DNA of 8,580 bases, taken from CAG-1031 sp964556785 (GTDB taxonomy: Bacteria; Bacteroidota; Bacteroidia; Bacteroidales; Muribaculaceae). The DNA lies in assembly GCA_964556785.1 (NCBI GenBank), contig CAZKXM010000083.1, forward strand, positions 1-8,580, read 5' to 3'. Below, piece by piece: positions 1 to 6,615 of the stretch. The first letter of the stretch is position 1; every line of letters starts with the position of its first letter. The translations under genes were made by a program, and so were the position numbers. Under the pieces are notes generated by a model. The model ran no database searches. It was not told the origin of the DNA and saw only the letters and a program-made list of their open reading frames with translations.

Positions 1-254
1 GCATCATCGACGAGAGCACCCTCAACAACGAGGAGGTGCAGATTCTCAACCGCGTCAAGATCAAGAATGTCAACAACGGCATGGTGATGGAATATACCAT
101 CGTGGCCGACTCCGAGGCCGACCTCAAGGAGAAGAAGATCGGCAATTCAACCCCTATCGCCCAGGGGCTTCTGGGCCACAAGAAGGGTGAGATAGTCGAC
201 ATCAAGGTGCCTGCCGGCATGATGAAGTTTGAAATTGTCGACATTACATTCTGA
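1..254 (+). CDS. greA: Transcription elongation factor GreA, C-terminal part (5' end outside window)
   Basis: The frame is open from base 3 and reads IIDESTLNNEEVQILNRVKI before continuing to a TGA stop at 252-254; 83 residues are visible. GreA is usually about 155 residues, so roughly the N-terminal half, which carries the coiled coil that enters the RNA polymerase secondary channel, lies upstream of the window. The visible part matches the C-terminal FKBP-like domain: the EYTIVADSEAD strand pair, then a 'STPIAQGLLGHKKGE' segment equivalent to the family's SP(I/L)(A/G)xALLGKxxGD, then a KVPAGMMKFEIVDITF end equivalent to the usual P-x-G-xxxYEIxxI. GreA stimulates cleavage of backtracked RNA in stalled elongation complexes. 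An internal GTG at 36 could be mistaken for a start, but the domain continues upstream of it. The next gene begins 6 bases after the stop, which suggests cotranscription. GreA rather than GreB is inferred from the C-terminal sequence. Confidence 0.93.
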   Translation, partial: IIDESTLNNEEVQILNRVKIKNVNNGMVMEYTIVADSEADLKEKKIGNSTPIAQGLLGHKKGEIVDIKVPAGMMKFEIVDITF

Positions 255-260
255 TCAGCG

Positions 261-656
261 ATGGCATCGATTTTTTCACGCATAGTGTCGGGCGAGATCC
301 CGAGCTACAAGGTGGCTGAAGACGACCGACACTTCGCCTTCCTCGACATCAATCCCGTGGCGCCGGGCCACGTGCTTGTGATTCCCAAGCGCGAGGTTGA
401 CTATATTTTCGACCTCACCGACAGTGAGTATGCCGACCTGCAGGTCTTCGCCAAGCATGTGGCCGAAGCCCTCAAGAAGGCAATTCCATGCAAAAAGGTT
501 GGCATGGCGGTGCTGGGTCTCGAGGTGCCCCACGCCCACATTCATCTCGTGCCGATGCAATCGGAGAACGACCTCAACTTTTTCCGCGGCAAGCTTTCCC
601 TTCCCGCCGAGGAGATGGAAAAGATAGCCGCCGGCATCGCCGCACACATGCAATAG
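261..656 (+). CDS. HIT family nucleotide hydrolase/transferase
   Basis: This 131-residue protein has the full histidine-triad fold signature. Near the N-terminus it reads SIFSRIVSGEIPSYKV, then FAFLDINPVAPGHVLVIPK (the conserved D-I-N-P-xxxGHxLVIPK strand), and at 91-98 the triad HAHIHLVP. By family analogy the middle histidine (H93) is the nucleophile that forms a nucleotidyl-enzyme intermediate. Members of this class hydrolyse AMP-linked phosphoramidates or dinucleoside polyphosphates; the physiological substrate cannot be told from sequence. The length is normal for a stand-alone bacterial HIT protein, and it is predicted cytosolic since no signal peptide is seen. The ATG at 261 lies 6 bases after the greA stop and leaves 3 bases before the next start, so it sits inside an operon. 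No Shine-Dalgarno sequence is visible, as is usual in Bacteroidota. Confidence 0.92.
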   Translation: MASIFSRIVSGEIPSYKVAEDDRHFAFLDINPVAPGHVLVIPKREVDYIFDLTDSEYADLQVFAKHVAEALKKAIPCKKVGMAVLGLEVPHAHIHLVPMQSENDLNFFRGKLSLPAEEMEKIAAGIAAHMQ

Positions 657-659
657 GCC

Positions 660-2012
660 ATGAGCAGCGAAGCGATGTCGTGGCAGCTGCTTGTCAACGA
701 CAAGCGTTTCGGGCTGGAGGACTATCACGATCCCCGCAGAGGCTCGCGCAGCGACTTTCAGCGCGATTATGACCGTCTGGTGTTCTCCTCACCCTTCCGC
801 CGGCTGCAGAACAAAACACAGGTGTTTCCGCTGCCGGGAAGCATCTTCGTGCATAACCGCCTTACCCATAGCATCGAGGTGGCCTGTGTCGGTCGCTCCA
901 TGGCCAACGAGGTCGCCGCCACCCTCAGGCAGCGCCACGCTGCCGAGCCCTGGGTTGGAAAGCTCGACGCCATCGGCGAGATCGTGGCCGCCGCGTGTCT
1001 TGCCCACGACATGGGCAATCCCCCCTTCGGCCACTCCGGCGAGAGAGCGATAGCCACATTTTTCAGCGAAGGGGCGGGGCGTGAGCTGGCCTCCGAACTG
1101 ACCCCCGCCCAGTGGGCCGACCTGACCCATTTCGAGGGCAACGCCAACGCATTCCGCCTGCTCACACACCAGTTTGAGGGCAGGCGTCACGGCGGATTCG
1201 CCATGACCTATTCCACTCTGGCATCGATGGTGAAGTATCCCTACGAGAGCCGCCTTGCCGGAAAGAGCAACAAATTCGGCTTTTTCAACAGCGAGGCCAG
1301 CTCATTTGTCAAGGTTGCCGACGAGCTCGGAATGCTTCCCGATCCCGGTCCCGGCGGCGAGATCCGTTATGCGCGCCATCCGCTGGTCTATATTGTCGAG
1401 GCGGCCGACGATATCTGCTACGAAGTGATGGATATCGAAGATGCCCACAAGCTCGGCATTCTCACCACCGACGAGGTGATCGACCTTTTCCTGAGTTTCT
1501 TCGACACTGACCGCCAGGCCCACATCAGCTCGGTTATGAAGCGCGTGGCCGACCCTAACGAGCGCGTGGGCTATCTGCGCTCCTCCGTTATCGGCACACT
1601 GGTTGAGAACTGTGCCGACACGTTCTGCCGTAACGAGGAGGCGATACTCCGGGGCGAGTTCAGCGGCCCGCTCATCTCGCGCATTCCCGAGCGGGAACGC
1701 GAGGCCTACCGCCGGGCCGACGCCCTGTCGTGGGACAAGATCTACCGTGCCCCCGATGTTGTCGACATCGAGTTGGCGGGCACCCAGATCATCTCGTTTC
1801 TGATGGAAAAACTTGTTGGAGCCGTCAGAAACCCCGACCTCAACTATTCGCGCCTGCTGCTGGCACGCGTGCCTCACCAGTATGCCGTCAATGCCGACAC
1901 CCTTTACGGAAAGGTGCAGGCAGCCGTGGACCACGTCAGCGGCATGACCGACGTCTATGCCATCGACCTCTACCGCAAACTCAACGGCATGAGCCTGAAA
2001 ATCAACAACTGA
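660..2012 (+). CDS. dgt: Deoxyguanosinetriphosphate triphosphohydrolase (dGTPase), HD-domain
   Basis: The 450-residue product matches the dNTP triphosphohydrolase family, which cleaves dGTP (often other dNTPs) to the nucleoside and tripolyphosphate and so affects dNTP pools. Motifs in order: SPFRRLQNKTQVF at about 44-56; NRLTHSIEVA with H70; the HD pair at H116-D117 in AACLAHDMGNPPFGHSGE; FEGNANAFRLLT at 158-169; and EAADDICYEVMDIEDAH around 247-263, whose D250/D251 should supply the last metal ligand. H70, H116, D117 and this Asp would form the HD metal site by family analogy. Length fits the bacterial family, and all key residues are present. The first ATG is at 660, 3 bases after the HIT stop; a second in-frame ATG at 675 would remove only five residues and cannot be excluded. 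The next gene starts 3 bases after its stop. Substrate preference and any tetramer-based allostery are not visible. Confidence 0.94.
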   Translation: MSSEAMSWQLLVNDKRFGLEDYHDPRRGSRSDFQRDYDRLVFSSPFRRLQNKTQVFPLPGSIFVHNRLTHSIEVACVGRSMANEVAATLRQRHAAEPWVGKLDAIGEIVAAACLAHDMGNPPFGHSGERAIATFFSEGAGRELASELTPAQWADLTHFEGNANAFRLLTHQFEGRRHGGFAMTYSTLASMVKYPYESRLAGKSNKFGFFNSEASSFVKVADELGMLPDPGPGGEIRYARHPLVYIVEAADDICYEVMDIEDAHKLGILTTDEVIDLFLSFFDTDRQAHISSVMKRVADPNERVGYLRSSVIGTLVENCADTFCRNEEAILRGEFSGPLISRIPEREREAYRRADALSWDKIYRAPDVVDIELAGTQIISFLMEKLVGAVRNPDLNYSRLLLARVPHQYAVNADTLYGKVQAAVDHVSGMTDVYAIDLYRKLNGMSLKINN

Positions 2013-2015
2013 GAA

Positions 2016-3272
2016 ATGAACCGACTCACCCTCCTGTTATTCGTTGCCCTGCTGCCGCTGTCGGTTATCAGAGCGCGCAGTGTCGACGACATTCCGAATG
2101 TCCATGTGGCTGACCGCACCCGTTATGTGTCGAATCCCGACGGAGTTCTGTCGGCTGCCGCTGTCGATTCGCTCGACAGGCTGCTCGGCACGGTGTGGGC
2201 CAACACAACTGCCGAGCCGGTTGTTGTGGCCGTCGGGTCGATGCCTTCCGACACCGATATCGACAGTTATGCCACCGCTATCTTCGAGCGCTGGGGAATT
2301 GGCAAGAAAGACAAGGACAACGGTGTGCTGATGGTGATAGCGCGCGACGACCGTAAGGCTGTGATCCGCACCGGCTACGGATCGGAGGGTGTGCTCCCCG
2401 ACATTGTCTGCGGACGCATTCTGCGCAACGAGATGTTTCCACGGTTCAAGGAGGGCGACTTTGACGGTGGCACCATTGCGGGAGTCAACGCCATCGCCCG
2501 GGTGATGACCGACCCTCAGTATGCCGACGAGCTCCGTTCAGGCCAGGCCAATGATGAGCTCGCCGACGATTTCGACGCCGACGAGGCTTTCAGGACCTAT
2601 CTGGCTGTGGCAGCTGTTCTTGCGGCAGCAATGCTGCTTTGGGTGATTGTGACAGCCTACGCCACCCGCCGGCAGGATTCAGTCACCCGCTATTCGCGCA
2701 TCCAGCCCCTGGTTATCGCCTCGCTGATCGTGACGGTGTTCACTCTCGGCATGGGGCTTCCGGCGCTGGCGACGGCATGGCTCGTGAGACGCCGCATACG
2801 CAACCGTCGCACCTGCTCCAACTGCGGAACCCGCATGCACAAGATCGATGAGGTTAACGACAACGCCTACCTCACTCCGGCTCAGGATATTGAGGAGCAG
2901 CTCAATTCGGTTGACTACGATGTGTGGGTGTGTCCCAACTGCCGCGAAACCGACATTCTCCCCTATGAAAACCGCGCGTCGGCCTACAAAACCTGTCCGC
3001 GCTGCGGCGCCAAGGCAGCCCAGCTGGTGAGCGAAAGCATTGTTCGCCAGCCCGGACCCACCCGCAAGGGAATTTTGCGGCGCACCTACCACTGCCGCAA
3101 CTGCGGACAGAATCACTCCACCGACCATGAGCTACCTGCCACAGGCGCTGCAGCCGCTCCGATAATCATAGGCGGGCTCGGTGGCCGCGGAGGCTTCGGT
3201 GGCGGCGGGTTCAGCGGCGGCAGCTTCGGTGGAGGGTTCACCGGCGGCGGCGGTGCCTCCGGCGGATGGTAA
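2016..3272 (+). CDS. TPM-domain membrane protein with CxxC zinc-ribbon region and Gly-rich tail
   Basis: The 418-residue protein begins with a signal peptide (MNRLTLLLFVALLPLSVIRA). A TPM (YgcG/TLP18.3-Psb32-MOLO-1) domain follows at about 38-165: it opens with VSNPDGVLSAAAVDSLDRLL, continues with RWGIGKKDKDNGVLMVIARDDRK and RTGYGSEGVLPD, and ends near FKEGDFDGG. Two hydrophobic stretches, about 194-215 and 229-257, should be membrane spans. After a basic stretch come four CxxC pairs at 267/270, 306/309, 327/330 and 360/363, enough for two zinc ribbons. From about 384 the tail is almost only Gly with Phe and Ser, ending GGASGGW, as in YgcG-type proteins. TPM proteins are linked to photosystem repair in plants and have reported phosphatase activity; the bacterial role is unclear. 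The spans imply an extracytoplasmic TPM domain and cytoplasmic ribbons if the signal is cleaved. The ATG lies 3 bases after dgt. No lemA neighbour, a common partner, is seen here. Confidence 0.88.
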   Translation: MNRLTLLLFVALLPLSVIRARSVDDIPNVHVADRTRYVSNPDGVLSAAAVDSLDRLLGTVWANTTAEPVVVAVGSMPSDTDIDSYATAIFERWGIGKKDKDNGVLMVIARDDRKAVIRTGYGSEGVLPDIVCGRILRNEMFPRFKEGDFDGGTIAGVNAIARVMTDPQYADELRSGQANDELADDFDADEAFRTYLAVAAVLAAAMLLWVIVTAYATRRQDSVTRYSRIQPLVIASLIVTVFTLGMGLPALATAWLVRRRIRNRRTCSNCGTRMHKIDEVNDNAYLTPAQDIEEQLNSVDYDVWVCPNCRETDILPYENRASAYKTCPRCGAKAAQLVSESIVRQPGPTRKGILRRTYHCRNCGQNHSTDHELPATGAAAAPIIIGGLGGRGGFGGGGFSGGSFGGGFTGGGGASGGW

Positions 3273-3286
3273 TTCACGGCAAAAAG

Positions 3287-4474
3287 ATGGATCAACCGGC
3301 TGAAAAGCTTTGGAATTCAGAGTATATCAAGGTGATGACGAGCAATTTTCTGCTCTTCTTCGCCTTCTATCTGCTCACACCCCTTCTGCCGGTTTATCTC
3401 AACGACCAGTTTCATGCCGACAAACACATGATCGGCATCGTGCTCTCGGGCTACGTGATCGCAACTCTGCTTGTGCGCCCCTTCAGCGGCTTCCTCGTCG
3501 ACTGTTTCAACCGCAAGACGGTGCTGATGATATGCTTTTTTGTGTTCTTCATCTGTTTCTCAGGCTATGTGGGCGCTTCAACCCTTCTGATGTTCGCGAT
3601 AGTGAGGACATTTCACGGCATTCCCTTCGGGGCCTCGACCGTGGCAAACAGCACCGTGGCCATCGATGTGCTTCCGTCATCGCGGCGCAACGAGGGAATA
3701 GGATTTTACGGCCTCAGCAACAATCTGGCCATGGCTGCCGCTCCCTCGGCGGGAATCTGGATCTATCATTCGACATCCAATTTCGCCCTGCTGTTCTGGA
3801 TATCGCTGGTCACCGCCCTGGCGGGATTCATCTGCTGCTCCACGGTGAAACTGCGTCAGCGCGACATTGTCAAGGCCAAGCCTTTGCTCAGCCTCGACCA
3901 TTTCTTCCTGACGCGCGCATGGCTCATGGCTGTCAACATCTGCATGTTCGGCCTCTGCTGGGGCGTGATGAGCAACTATGTTGCCATTTACGGCCAGGAA
4001 CGGCTCGGCATTACCGACGGCACCGGCGTGTTTTTCATGATTCTCTCGGCCGGCCTCATGCTCTCGCGTTTCACCGGCCGCAAGGCACTGCGCGAGGGGC
4101 GCGTAACGTCACATTGCCTGCAGGGGGTGATCCTCTCCACCGCCGGCTATCTGCTTTTCGCCCTTGCCCTGGGGCAGTGGAGCTTCTATGCCTCGGCACT
4201 GCTGGTTGGCCTGGGCAACGGCAGGATGTATCCGTCGTTTCTCAACATGTTTGTCAAAGTTGCGCGCCACGACCAGCGCGGCACTGCCAATTCCTCGATC
4301 CTCATATCGTGGGATGCCGGAATGGGCATCGGAATCCTTCTTGGTGGATTTGTGGCTCAATATCTCAGCTACTCAGCCGCATTCTGGATGGTTGCGGCCA
4401 TGCAGGCAGCCGGAGCGCTGCTCTATGCACTGTGCACCCGCACATTTTTCCTGCAGCGCAAGCTTCATGAGTGA
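3287..4474 (+). CDS. Major facilitator superfamily transporter (drug/sugar efflux type)
   Basis: This is a polytopic membrane protein of 395 residues from the ATG at 3287, with roughly twelve hydrophobic segments, the usual length and topology for MFS. The loop after the second segment reads RPFSGFLVDCFNRKTVLM, a form of the family's motif A (G-x-L-x-D-xx-x-R-x), and RTFHGIPFGAS is a motif B-like stretch in the fourth segment. MFS_1 members such as these are proton-coupled exporters; the substrate cannot be read from sequence. An in-frame ATG at 3266 would add seven residues and overlap the TPM gene by 7 bases. I prefer 3287 because the KLWNSEYIKVMTSNF segment then sits close to the N-terminus, as in relatives I recall, and because A-rich sequence (GGCAAAAAG) precedes it. 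It closes the tightly spaced five-gene run; no clear terminator hairpin follows. Confidence 0.88.
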   Translation: MDQPAEKLWNSEYIKVMTSNFLLFFAFYLLTPLLPVYLNDQFHADKHMIGIVLSGYVIATLLVRPFSGFLVDCFNRKTVLMICFFVFFICFSGYVGASTLLMFAIVRTFHGIPFGASTVANSTVAIDVLPSSRRNEGIGFYGLSNNLAMAAAPSAGIWIYHSTSNFALLFWISLVTALAGFICCSTVKLRQRDIVKAKPLLSLDHFFLTRAWLMAVNICMFGLCWGVMSNYVAIYGQERLGITDGTGVFFMILSAGLMLSRFTGRKALREGRVTSHCLQGVILSTAGYLLFALALGQWSFYASALLVGLGNGRMYPSFLNMFVKVARHDQRGTANSSILISWDAGMGIGILLGGFVAQYLSYSAAFWMVAAMQAAGALLYALCTRTFFLQRKLHE

Positions 4475-4493
4475 ACCATGCAGGGCTCCCGTT

Positions 4494-4528
4494 CGTTAAT
4501 GAATTATAACCACCACGATTTATTAACG
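4494..4528. repeat. Inverted repeat CGTTAAT / ATTAACG before the small membrane protein gene
   Basis: CGTTAAT at 4494-4500 is an exact reverse complement of ATTAACG at 4522-4528, with 21 bases between the arms. It sits in the 73-base AT-rich gap between the MFS stop and the start at 4548. It might be an operator-like site or a weak RNA hairpin. The arms are short and AT-rich, so chance is a real alternative. No TAnnTTTG promoter element was found in this gap. Confidence 0.22.
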
Positions 4529-4547
4529 TTCAAAAAATCATTCAGCT

Positions 4548-4712
4548 ATGGAGCCGCATCTCGAACATTCATTCTACACCGGGCTGATCGTAATCGCCAC
4601 CGTGTGTGTCGCAACTTTTATCGGCGCTCTCATTGACCGAATCCGCTTCATGCGCCTCCACCGCGCCCAGATCCGCGAGATGCGTCGCAACGCCTGTATG
4701 CGCGACAAATAA
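4548..4712 (+). CDS. Small single-pass membrane protein, 54 residues, function unknown
   Basis: An ATG at 4548 opens a 54-codon frame ending TAA at 4710-4712. The protein begins MEPHLEHSFYTGL, has one strongly hydrophobic stretch at about 11-29 (LIVIATVCVATFIGALI), and ends in a basic tail of Arg and His (RIRFMRLHRAQIREMRR). By the positive-inside rule the N-terminus should face out and the tail should lie in the cytoplasm. A-rich sequence (CAAAAAATCA) precedes the start, as is common upstream of Bacteroidota genes. It lies 73 bases after the MFS gene on the same strand and converges on recO with a 20-base gap. I do not recognise a family. The clear transmembrane segment, sensible charge layout and position in an otherwise empty gap argue that it is real; its small size is the main doubt. 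Confidence 0.6.
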   Translation: MEPHLEHSFYTGLIVIATVCVATFIGALIDRIRFMRLHRAQIREMRRNACMRDK

Positions 4713-4723
4713 AATACCCTCTG

Positions 4724-4749
4724 TCCGGGAGGCTACAGCAGCTCCCGGA
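4724..4749 (-). terminator. GC-rich hairpin over the recO stop codon, probable recO terminator
   Basis: TCCGGGAG at 4724-4731 pairs exactly with CTCCCGGA at 4742-4749, an 8-base GC-rich stem with a 10-base loop. The recO stop codon (4733-4735 on the + strand) falls in the loop. Read on the - strand, the stem is followed after about eight bases by TATTTTATTT (complement of 4706-4715), a loose T-rich tail. No T tract follows on the + strand, so it would serve recO more than the facing small gene. The distance between stem and T tract weakens the call as an intrinsic terminator. Confidence 0.42.
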
Positions 4750-5467
4750 GCACCTCAAGGCTCTGCATCCGCGCCAGCCCCGGCGACAGGTGCAGTGAAA
4801 GATACCGGAGTATGAGATCGATCGAGCTGTTACGCTCCTGCCGGCTCATCCTCCATTTTTTCATGTTGGAGAATGTCATTCTCGACATCCGCGCGGCGAA
4901 AGCCGACTCACGTTCGTCGAGAACATTGGAATGAAGGGGCATCGTGGCTCGGAAAACTCCATCGGGCATATCGAGCATGCGGCCCGGGCGCCATGTCGAC
5001 ACGTCGGGCTCCACTCCGAGCACCCGTCCCAGCTGATAGAGGAAACAGATGTGGAAGTTGGCTATCGCCGCCGGGTCGGTCAAACCGTCGAGGGTTTCCA
5101 GAGCGCCGCGAATAAAATCGAACGCACCCTCGTCAGGCTGACTCTCGCGCATCACCGCTCCCATCACCTCGGCCAGAAACATAGCTATCATTCCTTTGAC
5201 AGGATTTGTCCTGACCGATCCCAGCGGATGAAGCGGCCTGAACTGCGACGCCGGAAAAATGTCGCGGCCGGCACGCAGGTCGGCCACACACTCGAGCAGC
5301 CCGGGGGGCGCCGTGAGCGCACGCACCCTCGCGCCCGAGCGCCCCGCCGAGTCAGGCACCAGCAGCGAAACGCATCCGCGCTCACGGCTCCAGGCCGTCA
5401 GGATGGCATGACGGTCGGAATAGCGCACTCGCTTAAGCACCACAATGTTCAGCGGAATCTTGGGCAT
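4733..5467 (-). CDS. recO: DNA repair protein RecO
   Basis: The 244-residue product has the RecO layout. The N-terminal OB fold is seen in NIVVLKRVRYSDRHAILTAW and GCVSLLVPDS (about 7-39). A helical part follows with VRTNPVKGMIAMFLAEVMG at about 85-103, and NFHICFLYQLGRVLGVEPD at 137-155 is the conserved FHxxFLxxLxRxLG block of Bacteroidota RecO. RecO works with RecR to load RecA onto SSB-coated single-stranded DNA in gap repair and can anneal complementary strands; it is cytosolic. Length is typical. I see no CxxC zinc motif of the kind found in some RecO proteins. It is transcribed away from trpS and shares with it an 86-base divergent gap. No CAAAnnTA (a TAnnTTTG element on the - strand) is seen upstream of its ATG, so its promoter is not identified. 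It converges on the small membrane protein gene. Confidence 0.9.
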   Translation of the reverse strand: MPKIPLNIVVLKRVRYSDRHAILTAWSRERGCVSLLVPDSAGRSGARVRALTAPPGLLECVADLRAGRDIFPASQFRPLHPLGSVRTNPVKGMIAMFLAEVMGAVMRESQPDEGAFDFIRGALETLDGLTDPAAIANFHICFLYQLGRVLGVEPDVSTWRPGRMLDMPDGVFRATMPLHSNVLDERESAFAARMSRMTFSNMKKWRMSRQERNSSIDLILRYLSLHLSPGLARMQSLEVLRELL

Positions 5468-5491
5468 TCTGAGGCGAAATTACTAACTTTG
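5460..5491 (+). promoter_or_regulatory. Bacteroidota-type promoter of trpS (TTG - 21 bases - TAACTTTG)
   Basis: TAACTTTG at 5484-5491 is an exact match to the primary sigma factor -7 element TAnnTTTG known from Bacteroides, with TTG at 5460-5462 as the -33 element and 21 bases between. Transcription would start near 5497-5499 and give a leader of about 55 bases before the trpS ATG at 5554. The upstream element lies within the first codons of the divergent recO gene, so the two genes share this control region. Confidence 0.75.
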
Positions 5492-5553
5492 CACAAAACA
5501 AACAAACTCTCTCACCTATCAACCCAACCTCAACACACTCCCCGACACAGATC

Positions 5554-6612
5554 ATGAAAGAAGTTGTTCTCAGCGGAATCCGCGCCACAGGCAATCTACA
5601 TCTCGGCAACTACTACGGCGCTCTGAGCAAGTTCGTCAGAATGCAGGACGATTTTGACAGCATGTTTTTTATCGCCGACCTCCATGCCCTCACCACTCAT
5701 CCTGACCCCGCCACACTCCACGGCAATGTCAAGAACATCATAGCCGAATATCTTGCCGCAGGCCTCGACCCCGAAAAGTCGACCATCTTCGTCCAGAGCG
5801 ATGTGCCCGAAGTGTCGGAGCTCTACCTGCTGCTGAACATGCACGTGGGCATCGGCGAGCTCATGCGCACAGCCTCGTTCAAGGACAAAGCCCGCAAGCA
5901 ACTCGGAATCAAAACCGAGGCCACCGAAGGCGACATCGAGCGCGAGATCATCGGCACCAATTCCAACAAGCGCGTCAACGCCGGCCTGCTCACCTATCCC
6001 ACCCTCATGGCTGTCGACATCCTTATCCAGAAAGCCAACAAAGTGCCCGTTGGCAAGGATCAGGAGCAGCATCTGGAACTCACACGCCGCTTTGCCCGCC
6101 GCTTCAACTCATTCTATGGCGTCGATCTTTTCCCCGAACCTGAGAACTTCAACTTCGGCGACCACGCCGTCAAAGTGCCCGGCCTCGACGGCAGCGGCAA
6201 GATGGGCAAGAGCGAAGGCAACTGCATCTATCTCATCGACGACGAAAAAACTCTGCGCAAAAAGGTGATGCGCGCCGTGACCGACGAAGGACCCAAGGAA
6301 CCGAATTCGCCCGTGAGCCAGCCTGTAGAAAATCTGCTCACCCTCATGGAGCTGACCTCGACTCCCGAAATAGTGCAACACTACCGCGACGCCTATGCCG
6401 ACTGCTCGATTCGCTACGGCGATATGAAAAAGCAGCTTGCCGAAGATATCCTCAAGGTAACCCTCCCCATCCGCGAGCGCATTCTCGACATTCAGAACAA
6501 CGACGAATATATTGCCCGCGTTGTGCGTCAGGGTGCTGAAAAGGCACGTGAGCGCGCGTCGAAAACCCTCGCCGAGGCCCGCGAGATCATGGGGATCCGT
6601 AAATTCTATTGA
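5554..6612 (+). CDS. trpS: Tryptophanyl-tRNA synthetase (class Ic)
   Basis: This 352-residue enzyme activates tryptophan with ATP and charges tRNA-Trp in the cytosol. The N-terminus reads VVLSGIRATGNLHLGNYYGAL, with HLGN at 16-19 as the HIGH-type ATP motif. FFIADLHALTTH follows at about 38-49, and VGKDQEQHLELTRRFARRFN near 166-185 belongs to the Trp/ATP site. KMGKS at 216-220 is the KMSKS motif with Gly in place of the first Ser. The C-terminal part (SIRYGDMKKQLAEDIL) matches the tRNA-binding helical domain. Between FKDKARKQ and VNAGLLTYP (about 116-140) there is extra sequence compared with the E. coli enzyme as I recall it, where these blocks are nearly joined. It has its own promoter and faces the small secreted gene with only 3 bases between stop codons. 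No T-box or leader peptide is seen in the short leader. Confidence 0.95.
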   Translation: MKEVVLSGIRATGNLHLGNYYGALSKFVRMQDDFDSMFFIADLHALTTHPDPATLHGNVKNIIAEYLAAGLDPEKSTIFVQSDVPEVSELYLLLNMHVGIGELMRTASFKDKARKQLGIKTEATEGDIEREIIGTNSNKRVNAGLLTYPTLMAVDILIQKANKVPVGKDQEQHLELTRRFARRFNSFYGVDLFPEPENFNFGDHAVKVPGLDGSGKMGKSEGNCIYLIDDEKTLRKKVMRAVTDEGPKEPNSPVSQPVENLLTLMELTSTPEIVQHYRDAYADCSIRYGDMKKQLAEDILKVTLPIRERILDIQNNDEYIARVVRQGAEKARERASKTLAEAREIMGIRKFY

Positions 6613-6615
6613 AAA

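Noticed and set aside
276..728. 150-codon antisense frame over the HIT gene
   Set aside because: It spans the HIT/dgt boundary and has no motif, while the sense frame holds the histidine triad.
1302..1934. 210-codon antisense frame in dgt, and similar ones at 767-1190
   Set aside because: The sense strand encodes a complete dGTPase with all motifs; long antisense frames are expected from GC-rich codon use.
3310..4470. 386-codon + strand frame overlapping the MFS gene
   Set aside because: It is polar and Arg/His-rich in another frame, while the MFS frame has about twelve membrane spans and motif A.
4931..5557. 208-codon + strand frame opposite recO
   Set aside because: It is rich in Arg, His and Pro without domain features, opposite a recognisable RecO, and it runs across the trpS promoter.
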